The notes under the pieces were generated by a model. That model saw nothing but the letters and a program-made list of their open reading frames with translations. It was not told where the DNA came from and did no database searches. From Loripinus fragilis (Eukaryota > Mollusca > Bivalvia > Lucinida > Lucinidae): a stretch of 64,000 nt of DNA. The stretch's first letter is position 1; each line of letters opens with the position of its first letter. Shown in pieces: positions 12,097 through 23,786 of the stretch. Made by a program: the position numbers and the translations under genes. The stretch spans positions 65,293,066 through 65,357,065 of the forward strand of contig OZ026524.1 of NCBI GenBank assembly GCA_964019695.1. Direction: 5' to 3'.

Positions 12097-12312
12097 AATG
12101 TACCTGTTAAACAAATCTTAAGTGTACAAATGCATTTGCACACCATAGCAAAATTGCTTATTTGTATATTGTTTATACCAAAACAATGTATTTACAGAAT
12201 ACAACGAGGAAGTTAGGATTTTTTTTCAAAATTTTCATAATAATTTTATAATACAGTCCGACGCGTCACTGTTAAATTGCATTTCCAACCGTACCGTTTT
12301 CTAATTATCTTC

Positions 12313-12811
12313 ACAGTATGTAAACTGAAATAAACATCCTGTACCCGTTCCTCCAATCGTGATGTGAGAGTTGTTGGTACAGCTGTAATTGCGAGGGCCC
12401 ACCTATTAAAATTCATTTTTCCATAGATCTTAGTAACTGTTACAGTTACAACCATGTAATCATGGATACATGTGATTGCCAATTCCACTTAAACCATGCA
12501 AACTGGCATTTAAGCTCGTTTTCGACACAGAACGGCTCTGATTGTGAGCAAGTTGTTTTTTAACAAAGCAAAATGCAAAGGAGGAAACCGTTAAAATCAT
12601 GGAATAAAACGGAATAAAAAGATAAAATGGCTTTTCTTACCTTGTTCGAATGTGTATTTTCTGTATCGCTAACAATGTAAAGCGAAACATGTACATGTAC
12701 CTAAATACACGCATTTTTCCGACTACTGGTTACGCACGAGTGCTGTTATTCATGTTTATAAGGATAGCTAGGAGGAACGGGTACAGTATGTTTATTTCAG
12801 TTTACATACTG
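12313..12811. repeat. Element with near-perfect 44-bp inverted ends
   Basis: Arms at 12313-12356 and 12768-12811 are inverse copies with about one difference. They contain CACAGTATGTAAACTGAAAT and GTACCCGTTCCTCC. About 410 bp separate them. The interior has no recognisable coding region. Confidence 0.65.
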
Positions 12812-12908
12812 TGATCTTTGTACATCGAGAGAAAACATAGTTTGCCATTGATGAACAGCCAATACAATAACACAAAATCTATGACCTGCTCCATCTGTTA
12901 AGATAATT

Positions 12909-13124
12909 GAGACGCGACATGAGATTTCCAACAATGTGGTATGCGCGACGCAGCATTTGCGCAGTCTGACCAGAGCCTTTGCTAGTCGCTTGAATATTCG
13001 ATGACTGTAAAGCTACTGCCCGAACATCATTTGGAGTTTCTAATCCTTAAAGGAGGCTACACAGGCTCGTCTGAGTCTATTCATGTCAAAATGCCACATT
13101 GTTGGAAATCACATGTCGAGGCTC
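12909..13124 (+). mobile_element. MITE family A, copy 2
   Basis: It starts GAGACGCGACATGAGATTTC and ends ACATGTCGAGGCTC. The family core (AGTCTGACCAGAGCCTTTGC) and GGAGGCTACACAGGCTCG are both present, in the same order as the other copies. Confidence 0.75.
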
Positions 13125-13451
13125 ATTATGTTTTAAATGACTGCATTGATAAAATATTGGGATAAAAAGATTGTGGTTTGCGCCTTTGGCAAACCTTGTC
13201 AATTTTCGGGGAAAATCTAGTTTCAATTACTAGGTATGTACTTTTACGTATAGGTCTTATAAATGTATAATGTACTTGTGTAATGCACTCACCATTATAA
13301 ATCAATACTTACAACTGCAATGAATACCATTAAGGTAGAAGAGGACTTATGTGGAACAATAATCAGTTTTTGCCTTTACAAGTATTGGCGTTCACAAAAA
13401 CATTCGTCTCGTTACCAACACATTTCTATGATCAGGTATTAAATGACTTTT
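13125..13451. other. Unassigned stretch
   Basis: Nothing recognisable was seen between MITE copies. Confidence 0.25.
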
Positions 13452-13985
13452 CACTTACTGAAAGGGCGGCAACTTTAATATTCATAACTGTGTGTGGTGT
13501 TCGGCTATTTCATCTGCTAAAGAACAGAAATAAGGTTTTATTTATAATTTGGTAAAGAGTTAATAAGCTTTTTGAGCCGCACAAACGTGCGTGCATTTCA
13601 TGAAAATCCTAACCGTTTACACACTGAACAAACATTTATTAACCCTTAAAGCGCATAATCGCAAAATGTTTGTTTTGGTCGTCCACTAAGCTATTTGAAG
13701 CCTCAAAGATAAACAGTGTGGACCCAGATCAGACTGCTCCTATAGGAGCAGTCTGATCTGGGTCCACATTGTGTGCCTCCCTGCTTATGTTAAATATACA
13801 TTCTCAGATGCAGTTATTTTGCTGGCGTTTTAAGGACTAAATAATGACTGTGGTTGTGGCAAAAGATGATACAGTTACTTTTGAATAAAACCACGCCTCC
13901 TTTTCATTTTTTACCTATGTCTATGGTTGACTAGTCCTAATTACGCATTCATGAGGCGCCGCCTTTACAGTAAGTGAAAAGTCAA
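13452..13985 (+). mobile_element. MITE family H, copy 2
   Basis: It is the reverse of the copy at 6491-7019, with ends CACTTACTGAAAGGGCGGC and CGCCGCCTTTACAGTAAGTG. It carries a near-perfect hairpin (about 13706-13778) in which GACCCAGATCAGACTGCTCC faces its inverse. Confidence 0.65.
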
Positions 13986-14116
13986 GTAATATAAAGAGAG
14001 CGTCGGGACCAGTTCGACCCATCGATGCCTTCAAGCGATACCTGGTCAAACAATTCCAGTCAGACTAGTAAGTATTTATGTGAACTTCATGTCTAGCACG
14101 TCGTCCACGTTTTATC

Positions 14117-14345
14117 GAAAGTAAGAAAGAAGGCAAAGATCAGGAATCGATACAATCAAGCACCACACCTGACCCAGGATATCAACGTTACAATAAGACA
14201 TTACAAACGAGAGCCAAGAGGTCAGCCCTTTCCAAGCAGGTGACCACAAGGCATCAACAAACAGACGTGCATGAAAGCATAACAAAACAAGACAGAAATA
14301 ACATAAATGATCCACAAAAGAAGCACCGCCTTTGAACGGTCAGTA
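14117..14345 (+). repeat. Dispersed repeat family E, copy 1
   Basis: AGGCAAAGATCAGGAATCGA, CACACCTGACCCAGGAT, CCAAGAGGTCAGCCC, GCAGGTGACCACAAGGC and CCGCCTTTGAACGGTCAG occur in this order. The same order is seen at 17768-18010, 32282-32470 and 52932-53130. No ends with inverted repeats are visible, so it may be a retroposed family. Confidence 0.65.
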
Positions 14346-14610
14346 AAAATATTTTACTGGAGGGCTTAAACCGGTTTTACGGTGTACCAACCTCACCTTT
14401 AGTTCAGATGTGGATCAAGATACATAGATGTTTGGTTTGCATGAAAGAAACCTAACTTACTAATGCATCTCCTAGAACATATAAATCAAGATATAAAAAG
14501 GAGATAAAGCAAAGATAAGGACTCATCAGTAAATAAAACTGAATAACGGAGCAAAAGAAATCCAACAGGTAAACCCTGGATGGTATGACAACAGCCAAAG
14601 TATCAGGCCT

Positions 14611-15030
14611 CTACCATTTCTTCAATAGATAAGTCTTTAAGTCGGAACCGTCATAGAGTAAGAGTTCCGACCCACCCATAGTGTCATAATGAACATTGTT
14701 AATGTTTAAAATATCATCCAAATATCTGGATGTAGTGATAAAAGCATAAATAATATCAGCCTGCTTATCACCAGTCTGAGAAAGAGACATCATTAAGTCT
14801 CTTTCATAACAAAACAGGAATAAATCTGCAACCAAGGGAGCACAATTAGTACCCATAGGAATCCCAACTACTTGTATATACAACTTGGTGCCAAATCAAA
14901 TAAAAATGTTGTCAAACAAAAAGGTCAGCGCGTCATATACATTTTGACAAGACCATGCATGATATTTTTTTTATTTTTTTCTGAAGTAAAAAAAATGCGT
15001 TTCTGTAGCTACATGCAAGGTAAGGAGAGC
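14611..15030 (-). pseudogene. Reverse transcriptase fragment, broken
   Basis: The minus strand encodes part of a reverse transcriptase palm domain. It has VGIPMGTNCAPLVADLFLF, then about 25 residues later SRYLDDILNINN, whose YLDD corresponds to the catalytic YxDD box. Upstream the same product continues through FDNIFI with a stop codon before FGTKLY, and further decayed residues reach about 15030. Downstream of NINNVHYDTMGG the similarity stops. It is therefore a truncated remnant with at least one internal stop. The PMGTNCAPL type suggests a non-LTR or Penelope-like element rather than an LTR retrotransposon, but the clade is not settled here. Confidence 0.75.
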
Positions 15031-15114
15031 CTTCTCTATTGACCAATTAGAACCTGCTTAAAAAGCATCAATCATACTTCAAAATATCGTATTTAGGAAA
15101 GATACGATTATTTT

Positions 15115-15250
15115 GGTGAGCATTTTACCGCGATACGATGTTTTACCATGAAAAAGATGCTCAAAATGTCGTAACTGGGTGTTTTACCAAGATGCTCATA
15201 ATGTCATGACTGGATGTTTTACCATGAATAAAGTGCTCAAAATGCCGTAA
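15115..15250. repeat. Short degenerate tandem repeat
   Basis: Three diverged units carry GTTTTACCATGAA-like and AGTGCTCAAAATGCCGTAAC-like words with a period of roughly 45-60 bp. Confidence 0.5.
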
Positions 15251-15504
15251 CTCAAGTGAAACTCTCCATAATGGAATGAAATCTTTATTGGAATATCAAG
15301 AAAGCAATAAAAGTGAATTTGGAGGTTACTAAATATAATCCTGTCCGACTTTCGTTAATATAGGACACTCCTAACAAAAGATATTCAGTACTTCGTCTCT
15401 CCTGAAAAAAGTGAAAATTAATGATACATGGTTTTGACTCCCTAAAGACGGCATTTTTGTATGGGCTTTTGCCAGTTGTTTATCTCGCTTTTTTCTTCTC
15501 TAAC

Positions 15505-15875
15505 AGTACTTATTCTAGCATACTAGGTGAGTGTCTTTTGATATCAGGTTTACCAGGCAAGTCTTTGAGAACGCATGTTGACATCGGGAGGCTTGCCGAG
15601 CGATTCAACGTGCGTTCTCAAAGCCGAGCCTGGTAAACTTGATATCAAAAGACGCGAACCTGGTATTCTATTTATCAGTTTACCCATTGTTGAACACTCT
15701 TCAAACTAGCAATCATTACGTGATTTTTTATTTTTGTGTTGATTCAGCGTCATTAGCGACGTCATTCGAAAAGCGCAACGTCATCATGACCTGATAAAGG
15801 TAACATGCTGTGAGATAGAAAACGTTTATTAGGCTATGTTGAAAGAATTCAATTAATATAAGGGGTGACTGATTG
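15505..15875 (+). repeat. Foldback family D, copy 2
   Basis: An inner inverted pair is built from TTTACCAGGCAAGTCTTTGA and its inverse near AAAGCCGAGCCTGGTAAAC. It is followed by GACGCGAACCTGGTATTC and a tail with GTCATCATGACCTGATAAAG. This is one of the most complete copies. Confidence 0.65.
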
Positions 15876-16279
15876 CTTTAGTTCTTTAGTAGCAGAGCCA
15901 TGAGCCATGGACCTGTGATACTCAGTGAAGATATGACATTGGTCCTTTGAAATTTGTACAATGTACATGGAAAGAGAATTTGTATTTCGTAGTTGAAAAT
16001 ATGTCTATGCATTGAATGTGGTACTTCTTTATGACATTCTTCTTTTCTTTCAATTGTGTACAACTCGTACATTTTGTTATATTAAGGTCATGTCGTAGGA
16101 ATTTCTTGTTTGGACCTTTTCCAGTTTAATGTGCATCAACGACAGGGAACAATTCAATATATTCCCTGACTTTTTCAGTTTATATTCTAGAGTCTTGTTA
16201 GAGGGAGTGTTTATAGAAGCTTTGAACATGACCCATCAGACTTGCCATTTAAAGCATGGTTAATATATGCCTCTACACT
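15876..16279. other. Unassigned stretch
   Basis: No gene or shared repeat was seen. Confidence 0.25.
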
Positions 16280-17260
16280 GTCCAATGCAATCGGAACTGC
16301 CTTGGCCAATTCCGTGGCATGAGACCACGGATGTACATCGAGGATCTACTTTGATAACGCGGCTGATAACGTGACGCTGACGTTATATACATACGTGACA
16401 GTAACCATGTTAACACAATAACAAGTGTGATTGCAGCAAAACAAACGGCTTAAATGATTTTTTTTTCAATAGCGATATATTATTGAATTAACATAAACTT
16501 CATTTTTTCTACTGATTAAATTTTTTGGAGAATCAGAATAATCAATTTTAATAGAGCTGACCCCACATGCTACAGAAACAGATGTCCATACGCCAGTTCC
16601 GGCTAACAAAATGGAGCTTTTTGGTACATAGTACTACGGGTAATGCTCCTTACATGCACCCGAGCCATGATTCGATTCTCGAATTGTGACGGACTTTCCC
16701 GAAGATGTCAAATGTTGCTCTGGAAATCTTCTTGCAGACGATAGATTCGGTTTCGCCAAACTCTAAAGTAAAAGTTCTAGCAACCATCCTTTTTTTATTG
16801 CTCATCATTATCTTTCAGGTAGATTGTTGTTTCCTTTTGTTCTATTCGGGAGCAAACCCAATCTATTTGTCATTCATAGGATCCTAAGTTCCACAATGAA
16901 TAAAATACTTCCGTCTGTTCTCTTCTGTAAATACTGATACACATTTGAATCAGCAGCTAACACATGGAAGTTTAAAAGCTCTCTTTGGAATCCTTATTCT
17001 AGTGTGCGGACTGGTATATTCATGACCACTTATGCGTAACTTTTTTTCTTAATATATAATTTGTTCTTTTGCCAAGTATCAGTTTCAGCTTTTCGTGTGT
17101 TTTTTCAAGTAAGTTGCCTTTTTACTGGTGTGACAAACTTCACTTCTATTCACAAACGATTTTTGGCCTCGATAATTTTAGAAAAAAAATAGGTTTTAGC
17201 TTATATAATAAGGTGTATGCCTATTTTCCCGCTGGTTTTATTGTTTTAATTTTCTAGCCA
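16280..17260 (+). repeat. Dispersed element K, copy 1
   Basis: From about 16360 it aligns over about 900 bp with 19112-20022, in the same orientation. Shared words include TAACGTGACGCTGACGTTAT, TTCGATTCTCGAATTGTGAC, GATAGATTCGGTTTCGCC and GTGTGCGGACTGGTATATTC. An inner foldback is formed by AACATAAACTTCATTTTTTC-type sequence. A reversed partial copy is at 42200-42640. Short open frames are present, but none resembles a known protein. Confidence 0.7.
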
Positions 17261-17767
17261 AATAGAAGAACTTATACGAGTGATCTCTGGCGTGTTTAAT
17301 AAATTTGATATGAATTTATCACGAGTGTAAGATTCAGTTTATCAAATGACCTTTTAAATAAGATTTATTCACTTTCAAAGTTTGCTTGTTTCCATGAAAA
17401 GTTGTATTGTTGTAACGGACGGTGTCATGACGTTACTTGTTCCCGACGAAAGTGTTATGTAACGCGTGGTCTTAACATTATTTACTGAATAACAGTAAAG
17501 TCAAATGATAATAGCATGTAGCATATACCCAGAAAAAGTCTTTTTTCTTGTTCAATTGTTTAAACTGATCAGAAATTGTTTTTTTAAAAATCTCCTGTTT
17601 TTCCAATTTTTAAAATTTAAACAGCTCTTTATAAAGGCCCGTGAGATCATGTCATTTTTGTCAAAAGATGAGTTTTTGAACTATTTTTTAACATATTATA
17701 AGTTGTTACTTTTTGGACACGTGTCGATAAGTACTGATCTACCTTAACTTAAATAAATTCTTTTAAA
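17261..17767. other. Unassigned stretch
   Basis: No gene or repeat shared elsewhere in the window was recognised. Confidence 0.25.
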
Positions 17768-18010
17768 GTAAGAAAGGCAGCAAAGATCAGGAATCGATAT
17801 TATCAAGTACCACACCTGACACAGGATACCACATAGGAAAGTGACAAAACACAATCAAACATCACAAGCAAGGGCCAAGAGGTCAGCCCTGTCCCAGCAG
17901 GTGACCACAAGGCAGGAATAAACAGACGCGAAAGCATGACAAACACAAGACATAAATAGCACAAATGATCCAAAAACTAGTACCACCTTGGAACGATCAG
18001 TAAAAATATT
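17768..18010 (+). repeat. Dispersed repeat family E, copy 2
   Basis: It has the same order of words as at 14117-14345 (AAGATCAGGAATCGATA, CCACACCTGACACAGGATAC, GGGCCAAGAGGTCAGCCC, CCACCTTGGAACGATCAG). Confidence 0.65.
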
Positions 18011-18111
18011 TTTAAAAGCTTATGCATTTTTCTAAAAAGTTATACTATCAAGAGTAATAATTCCTATCCCCGATGAGGTTTGTAATATGTACATATATTA
18101 CTGCCGTGCCA

Positions 18112-18320
18112 ATCAATAGTGACAGTGACGTAATACTTTGTTTACAATTGCTAAGTAAAACACTAACGTGTACACTTCACTTGAGCATACGCGAATCAAT
18201 AGATCACTTGTGTATTAATCCCACCTGACGATATGATTAATACACAAGTGATCTATCGATTATAAGTCCATGATAACTTTGTAAACACAACATGAAGTAT
18301 CTGTCACTATTGGCTGGCAA
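18112..18320. repeat. Foldback element
   Basis: The centre is a long inverted pair: AATAGATCACTTGTGTATTA on the left against TAATACACAAGTGATCTAT on the right. Outer arms GCCAATCAATAGTGACAG and CTGTCACTATTGGCTGGC are also inverse. Confidence 0.65.
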
Positions 18321-18372
18321 GCCAGTATTTTTTCTGTAATGAGTACAGTAGATATCACTTGACTATCATTTT

Positions 18373-18640
18373 GTGTATGTTTAGGACAAGCGTCGTATTT
18401 AGCTGTATTCATTGGCTTTCGTAGGTAAATATGTTCTTTGACAGAGAATATATTTGTCTTAGCATTTAGGGCATCGCGTCTAAAGGGGTACAATTCACCA
18501 AATTCTGTAGACTTCATTCTGAACCCATTTTGTATAAAAGTACTAACAAAGTATGAGGTGCTTATAAATTTGCTGTTATGTATTTATTCAAAGAAATAAA
18601 GTTTACACCAAGCAAATTTCATTTTAAAAAAGTTCTGAAT
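18373..18640 (+). repeat. Dispersed repeat T, copy 1
   Basis: It matches 20438-20695 in the same orientation: TATGTTTAGGACAAGCGTCG, CATTGGCTTTCGTAGGTAAA, GCGTCTAAAGGGGTACA and CCAAGCAAATTTCAT. A short piece of the same sequence reappears at 19033-19110, after the inserted MITE G. Confidence 0.55.
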
Positions 18641-18661
18641 TCCTTTTGTATAAAAGAATTA

Positions 18662-19032
18662 AAGCTGCATAGTCTGTAACTTTTGATCTTCTAATTTTGG
18701 AAATAAAGTTTCTCTTTTTCAAGAATACAGTAAAAATACTCAAATACAGGAAAACATTTTACCATTTTCATAAATCTTAACAAATTATAACTATCAAAAC
18801 GACAGCATTTTTGTTAAAAATCAACTGTCTAGAATTATTGGAGGGACGTAAATAATTCCAAACAAGAGAAAAATCACCTGTTTTTATAAGATAATTCACT
18901 TTTCCATGCAGTTTTCAGCTGTACTGAACATATTTATTGTGAAAACATAACTTAATTCTATTTTTACAAATGATTTAAAAAGAAAATATTTTTTTCAAAA
19001 ATGTTCAAAGTTACAGACCTAGTCTCTTTAAC
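18662..19032 (+). mobile_element. MITE family G, copy 2
   Basis: It is the reverse of 7694-8067. Ends are TTAAAGCTGCATAGTCTG and a decayed inverse near AGTTACAGACCTAGTCTC. The interior shares TCTAGAATTATTGGAGGGAC. Confidence 0.65.
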
Positions 19033-19111
19033 AATTTATAAAGTGCTTATAAATTTCCTGGTATGTATTTGTTTAAAGAAATAAAGTTTAAACCAAACAA
19101 ATTTCATTTTA

Positions 19112-20022
19112 AAACACTTGATAACGCGGTTGATAACGTGGCGCTGACGTTATATAACATGACGCTGGCGTGACAGTAACCATGTTAACACAAGATCAAG
19201 TGTGATTGCAGGAAAACAAACGGCTTAAATGAAGTTTATGTTTTTTCAATAAAATATCAATTTAGCGATACTTTATTGAAAAAACATAAACTTCATTTAT
19301 TCTACTGATTTTTTTTCCGGATAATCAGAATAATCATTTTAATAGACCTGACATCACATGCTACAGAACTAATTTTCCATACGCCAGTTCCGGCTAACAA
19401 AATGGAACTTTTTGGTACATAGTACTACCTGGTAATGCTCCTTACATGCACCCGAGCCATGATTCGATTCTCGAATTGTGACGGACTTTCCCGAAGATGT
19501 CCAATGTTGCTCTGTAAATCTTCTTGCAGATGATAGATTCGGTTTCGCCAAACTCTAAAGTAAAAGTTCTAGCAACCATCCTTTTTATTGCTCATCATTA
19601 TCTTTCAGGTAGATTGTTGTTTTCTTTTGTTCTATTCGGGAGCAAACTCAATCTATTTGTCTCTCATAGGATCCTAAGTTCCACAATGAATAAAATAATT
19701 CCGTCTGTTCTCTTCTGTAAATACTGCTACACATTTGAACCAGCAGCTAACACATGGAGGTTCAAAAGCTCTCTTTGGAATCCTTATTCTAGTGTGCGGA
19801 CTGGTATATTCTTGACCTCTTGTGCGTAATGTTTTTTCTTATGTTCTTTTTCCAAGTGTCAGTTTCAGCTTTTCGTTTTTTTTTCAAGTAAGTTGCTTTT
19901 TTACTCGTGTGCCAAACTTTACAACACTTCACTTCACAAACGATGTGTTGGCCTTGATGATATTTAAAAAAATGGGTTTTAGCTTAAACGTTAAGGTGTA
20001 TGCCTATTTTCTCGCTGTTTTT
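19112..20022 (+). repeat. Dispersed element K, copy 2
   Basis: It is a direct repeat of 16360-17260 with scattered substitutions and small indels. The two copies are about 2.8 kb apart. No protein family is recognised in the short open frames. Confidence 0.7.
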
Positions 20023-20029
20023 GTTAGCT

Positions 20030-20420
20030 CACCTGAGCCGAAGGCTCCCGGTGAGCTGATAGGATGGGACTCGAGCCAGCGTCCGTGCGTCCGTCTGTGC
20101 GTCCGTTCACACATTCAGACGTGAATATCTCTGAGACCAGCCGGTCGATCATAATCAAAATTCATCTGGAGAATCATTGGGGTAGGGGATTGGCTGCATT
20201 AGGTGTTGAGCCAGATCGGATCAGAACTCTGGTTTCTATGGCAACATATAGCTCCCATAGGGTTATAATGGGGAAATTATTGTGAGCATTCTAGCTCTTC
20301 CATTTTTCAATGGATATTCTTTATTCTTGCAGGTAACAAGGGCAGCAATAAAACCTTAGATGGGTTCGAAATTCAGCAAGATTGGCCCAGGATCTGCGGA
20401 GTTAGCTACCATTGAACGTC
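20030..20420 (+). repeat. GCTCACCTGAGC-type repeat
   Basis: It opens with GCTCACCTGAGCCGAAGG and its inverse GGTGAGCTGATAGG, followed by CCGTGCGTCCGTCTGTGCG and ATATCTCTGAGACCAGCC. This arrangement is typical of an abundant bivalve repeat often found in introns and UTRs. That statement is from general knowledge; only one copy lies in the window. Confidence 0.5.
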
Positions 20421-20437
20421 TTAACTTATAATGGGAG

Positions 20438-20695
20438 AAATGTATGTTTAAGACAAGCTTCATATTTATCTGTATCAATTGGCTTTTGTAGGTAAACATG
20501 TTCTAAGACATAGACTGTATTTGTCTTAGTAGTTGCATGTAAATGACAGTTACTATTTAGCGCAATGCGTCTAAAGGGGTACAGTTCACAACATTCTATA
20601 GACTTCCTTCTGAATTCCTTTTGTTTAAAGTGTTAACTAGTTATTAAGTGCTTGTAAATTTGCTGTTATGCAATCAACCAAGCAAATTTCATAAA
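20438..20695 (+). repeat. Dispersed repeat T, copy 2
   Basis: It is a direct, diverged repeat of 18373-18640. Together with copies of K it suggests a larger composite unit was duplicated or inserted twice between 16 and 21 kb. Confidence 0.55.
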
Positions 20696-21207
20696 AAAAA
20701 CAACAAGCACCATACGAGGCACTTGTACATATTTTACGGCTGTATACTCTTTTAACAGAGTCCCTCATGCTATATCATTCCATATGTTATCTTGTTTTAA
20801 GATATATTTTTTCATTTCATGTAATTTTGAGTGTATTTGCATTACATTGTACATAACATTTAAACCAAGCATATGAAGCAAGTTCTCAATTGACTATTGT
20901 ATTGAACAAGGGAGGTAACGCTGACTTCCAATTTGAAGAAATCTCCAAAACTAGTTTTATTGTTTAGAGAACATCTGGAAGAGAAAGAAAAATATGGTTA
21001 AGATTGGGTGAAAATAATTCTTCTCCTTACATTTTCAGTAAAGGCCATGAGCCAGAGTTGGGGACAAGGGATCAGAGACCTCCTCTGGAATATCACAAGT
21101 GGTTATATATGTAGGTTTCCTTAAAACTTCTGATACAGACCCCCCTCGAGAAGCAATTGGACCCGTGGCTTCTTGAGAGATTTTCTCTGTGAAAAACAAA
21201 CCAAAAT
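20696..21207. other. Unassigned stretch
   Basis: No gene or shared repeat was recognised. Confidence 0.25.
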
Positions 21208-21435
21208 GAGGCGCGACACAAGATTTTCAACAATATGGTATGTGCGACCAACAAAGCCTCAGACCAGCCTGCGCATGCGCGCAGTCTGATCAGAGACTTT
21301 GCTAGTCGCTTGAATATTCTATGACTGTTAGGCTACTGACTGAACAGCATTTGGAGTTTTTAAGCTTTAAAGGAGGCTGCACAGGCTCGTCTGAGTCTAC
21401 AAAATGCATAGTGTTGGGAATAACATGTCGCAGCT
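21208..21435 (+). mobile_element. MITE family A, copy 3
   Basis: It is bounded by GAGGCGCGACACAAGATTTT and ACATGTCGCAGCTC. The core ATGCGCGCAGTCTGATCAGA is present. Confidence 0.75.
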
Positions 21436-21719
21436 CAAATAAGACGGCAGGCCCCCCTCCCCTGATAGATCTTTCTGGATCCACGCACACATAGCTGTTC
21501 ATCATAGATCGTTATTTGAGCCAGAACGGATCCTATATGTAATATAATATAGGGTCTGTGGTGCCAGAACTAAGGCACGTATAGTGGGGTACCAAATATT
21601 CCATATCTCGTGAAGTAAGCAGGCAAGTATCCCTTATAAACTGGCAAATATCCCCATAATTAATTTTCCTAAATATCTTATATCCCTGAAAGTAACCAAA
21701 ATATTGAACACAGTATACA

Positions 21720-21840
21720 ATATCCCTGGATGTAAAATTGATAGTATCCTATATCACTGGAAGTAAAATTGATAGTATCCTATATCTCTGGAAGTAAAAT
21801 TGATGGTATCCTATATCCCTTGGAGTAAAATGGCAAATAT
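21720..21840. repeat. 31-bp tandem repeat (about 3-4 units)
   Basis: The unit TATCCTATATCACTGGAAGT plus AAAATTGATAG repeats with one or two changes per unit. Weaker units extend upstream to about 21650. Confidence 0.7.
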
Positions 21841-21964
21841 CCAGTATCCCTAAAACCCCTATACAAGCCACAGCCCTTTAGTTTTTGTTACTCTTCCCAT
21901 CGGCGACACCAGCATTTACTGCTCGCATACACAAACTATGGTTAATGTATACATATTGTCGTAC

Positions 21965-22195
21965 TATATAGAGAATACAAGGTGAGTGTCCATTGAATTT
22001 TTGATATCAAGTTTATCAGGCAAGGCTTTGAGAACGCATGATGACATCGCGAGACTTGCCGAGCGATTCAACAGGTGTTCTCAAAGCCGAGCCTTGTAAA
22101 CTTGATATCAAAAGACGCGAATCTGGTATTCTATTTGTCAGTTTACCCATTGTTTCACTCTTAAAACCAGCGATTTTGGTGATATTTTCGATTTT
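21965..22195 (+). repeat. Foldback family D, copy 3
   Basis: It contains GGCAAGGCTTTGAGAACGC and its inverse near TTCTCAAAGCCGAGCC, then GACGCGAATCTGGTATTC and TCAGTTTACCCATTG. The family tail is cut short. Confidence 0.6.
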
Positions 22196-22852
22196 TGTTT
22201 TGAACATGGAACACACACAGAATTCCACAATGGGAGCAGCAATTCACAACGAATCAACAATAACAGGACCGCCGCCTTAGAACGGACAGCGGCCCAAATC
22301 ACTGGGACTTATATGCATTCTCCGTCCCTGATTGAGGCGTCCTAACTATTGCAATGTATCATCGCATATAACACACTGTGATGAAAAGCCCACGGCCCAT
22401 AGTCAGAGCTAAAGAAAACCTCAAGTTGAGCTACGGTGGGCCCAGCAAAAGACAGGCATCGGGCGACAACCGAGCGATAAATGTTTAACGTTGAGTCTGA
22501 GGCCTGACCAACCGTCGTGCAACTAAAGACGATATCATAGCTATAAACTATCATTGCGTTTACAACCAGACATGCAGACTCTTGCATGATATCCAAGTTA
22601 TATCAAAACTATTCTAATTTTATTTATCTTTTAAAAGACAGACACTTGGCTAACGGACATGCATACGGTTTGGCACGCCGGCTTCTCTTGTATCTATGCT
22701 AGTGCGAGAGAACCTGTCTTTGGTTGTGACAAGGTATAGTTCGCACGCGATTAGAGCAGAGAGACGAAACAGATAGAAATATAAAAAGAAACCGCTTTAT
22801 ACCACCATAACCAACTTTAGCACGAACTATCTTGTCTTGTGCAGGGTATACA
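22196..22852. other. Unassigned, with a piece related to repeat families P and E
   Basis: At 22200-22290 the words CAACGAATCAACAATAACAG and CCGCCTTAGAACGGACAG resemble the ends of repeat families P and E. The rest is not recognised. A minus-strand open frame at 22342-22596 has no recognisable domain. Confidence 0.3.
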
Positions 22853-23150
22853 CTGATTTATCACATGACGTCGCGTCTAGGAGTGATATAACTCCACGCA
22901 ATAAAAGCGATAAACCTTCTACAGATAAGTAGGGTAGCGTAATGACGTCCATTAAAACGTTGCGTAAAAATGTCAACTCTTGATTTCACGCCAAAAAGCG
23001 ATTTTAAGTGTGATATCATCCTGCTGTATAATTGAATTTATTAAACTCGTTGCAAAAAATAGCTAAGGTGCTCGACAAGTCTCGCATTTTATCTCTTTTC
23101 CCCTACTCGTTTAATAAATTCAATAAAACAGATCCTCTATGTAGGTGATA
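22853..23150 (+). repeat. Foldback family C, left-half copy
   Basis: It begins TTTATCACATGACGTCGCGT and reaches the family hairpin with TTTATTAAACTCGTTGC and CTCGTTTAATAAATTCAAT. The right outer arm is missing. Confidence 0.6.
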
Positions 23151-23422
23151 CAAGATAGTAATACCATGGTTGCCCACCTCCACTCGCTAAAGCTCATGTA
23201 TTATCTCCACGTACAGGCGCATAAACTATGGTATAACTATTACGTATCTGTCCAATCAAGGTGGATGCAGTAACAGAGCTGAACGTGACATGACGTAACT
23301 TTACTATCATCGTGTACAAACTATTAGACCCAATCTAGTTTGACCGGCTACAGAGACGGTTTATAGTATTGTATGTGAAAGGTATAGCGATTTTACTTTA
23401 TAGAGAGTGATTAACTATGAAG

Positions 23423-23675
23423 CTGGCCCCGATGTTATAAAACTGTGTCATGCTTAACTCATCTGAGCATGAAATGTGTCATGCTTACAAAATGTTAAAA
23501 TGCCAACAATCATTAGCAAGTAACATCTATTAGCATGATAAATAGAATATCTGATAGTTTGAAAGCAAGAGAAGTCTCTATTGTTAGGCATTTTAGTGTT
23601 TATGAGCAGTTGGAATTTTCATTCTCAATTGAATTGAGCATGGAAAAAGCTTAATCGTAATATCGGGGCAAAGTA
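23423..23675. mobile_element. Foldback MITE
   Basis: Ends are GGCCCCGATGTTATAAAACT and the inverse-like CGTAATATCGGGGCAA. Inner inverted words are TCTGAGCATGAAA and TTGAGCATGGAAA. It lies directly downstream of the last proposed exon of the glycoprotein gene. Confidence 0.5.
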
Positions 23676-23690
23676 CGTGTCTATACTTAC

Positions 23691-23786
23691 CTTGTTCTTT
23701 TCAGATATTCAGCATCACTTGAGAGTCGCTTCCACGTCTAACATGGATGCTGGCGCTAACCGCCTTGGCTTTCTTCTTTACAGAAA
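23691..23786 (-). CDS. Glycoprotein gene exon 5 (tail and stop), tentative
   Basis: An acceptor (TTGTCTATTAACAG) and a strong donor (AACAAG/GTAAGTATAG) bound 96 nt. Entered in phase 1, it encodes the end of the tail: SVKKKAKAVSASIHVRRGSD and a few more residues, then TGA at 23701-23703. The stop lies 10 nt before the donor, so a 3' UTR intron would follow; that is too close to trigger nonsense-mediated decay. The link to exon 4 is inferred from phase and order only. Confidence 0.4.

Noticed and set aside
16705..20124. Several plus-strand open frames of 60-101 codons in element K
   Set aside because: The frames differ between the two K copies because of indels, so they are not under coding constraint. 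No domain is recognised.
22342..22596. Minus-strand open frame of 84 codons
   Set aside because: It has no recognisable domain, no splice partner and lies beside repeat-derived sequence.
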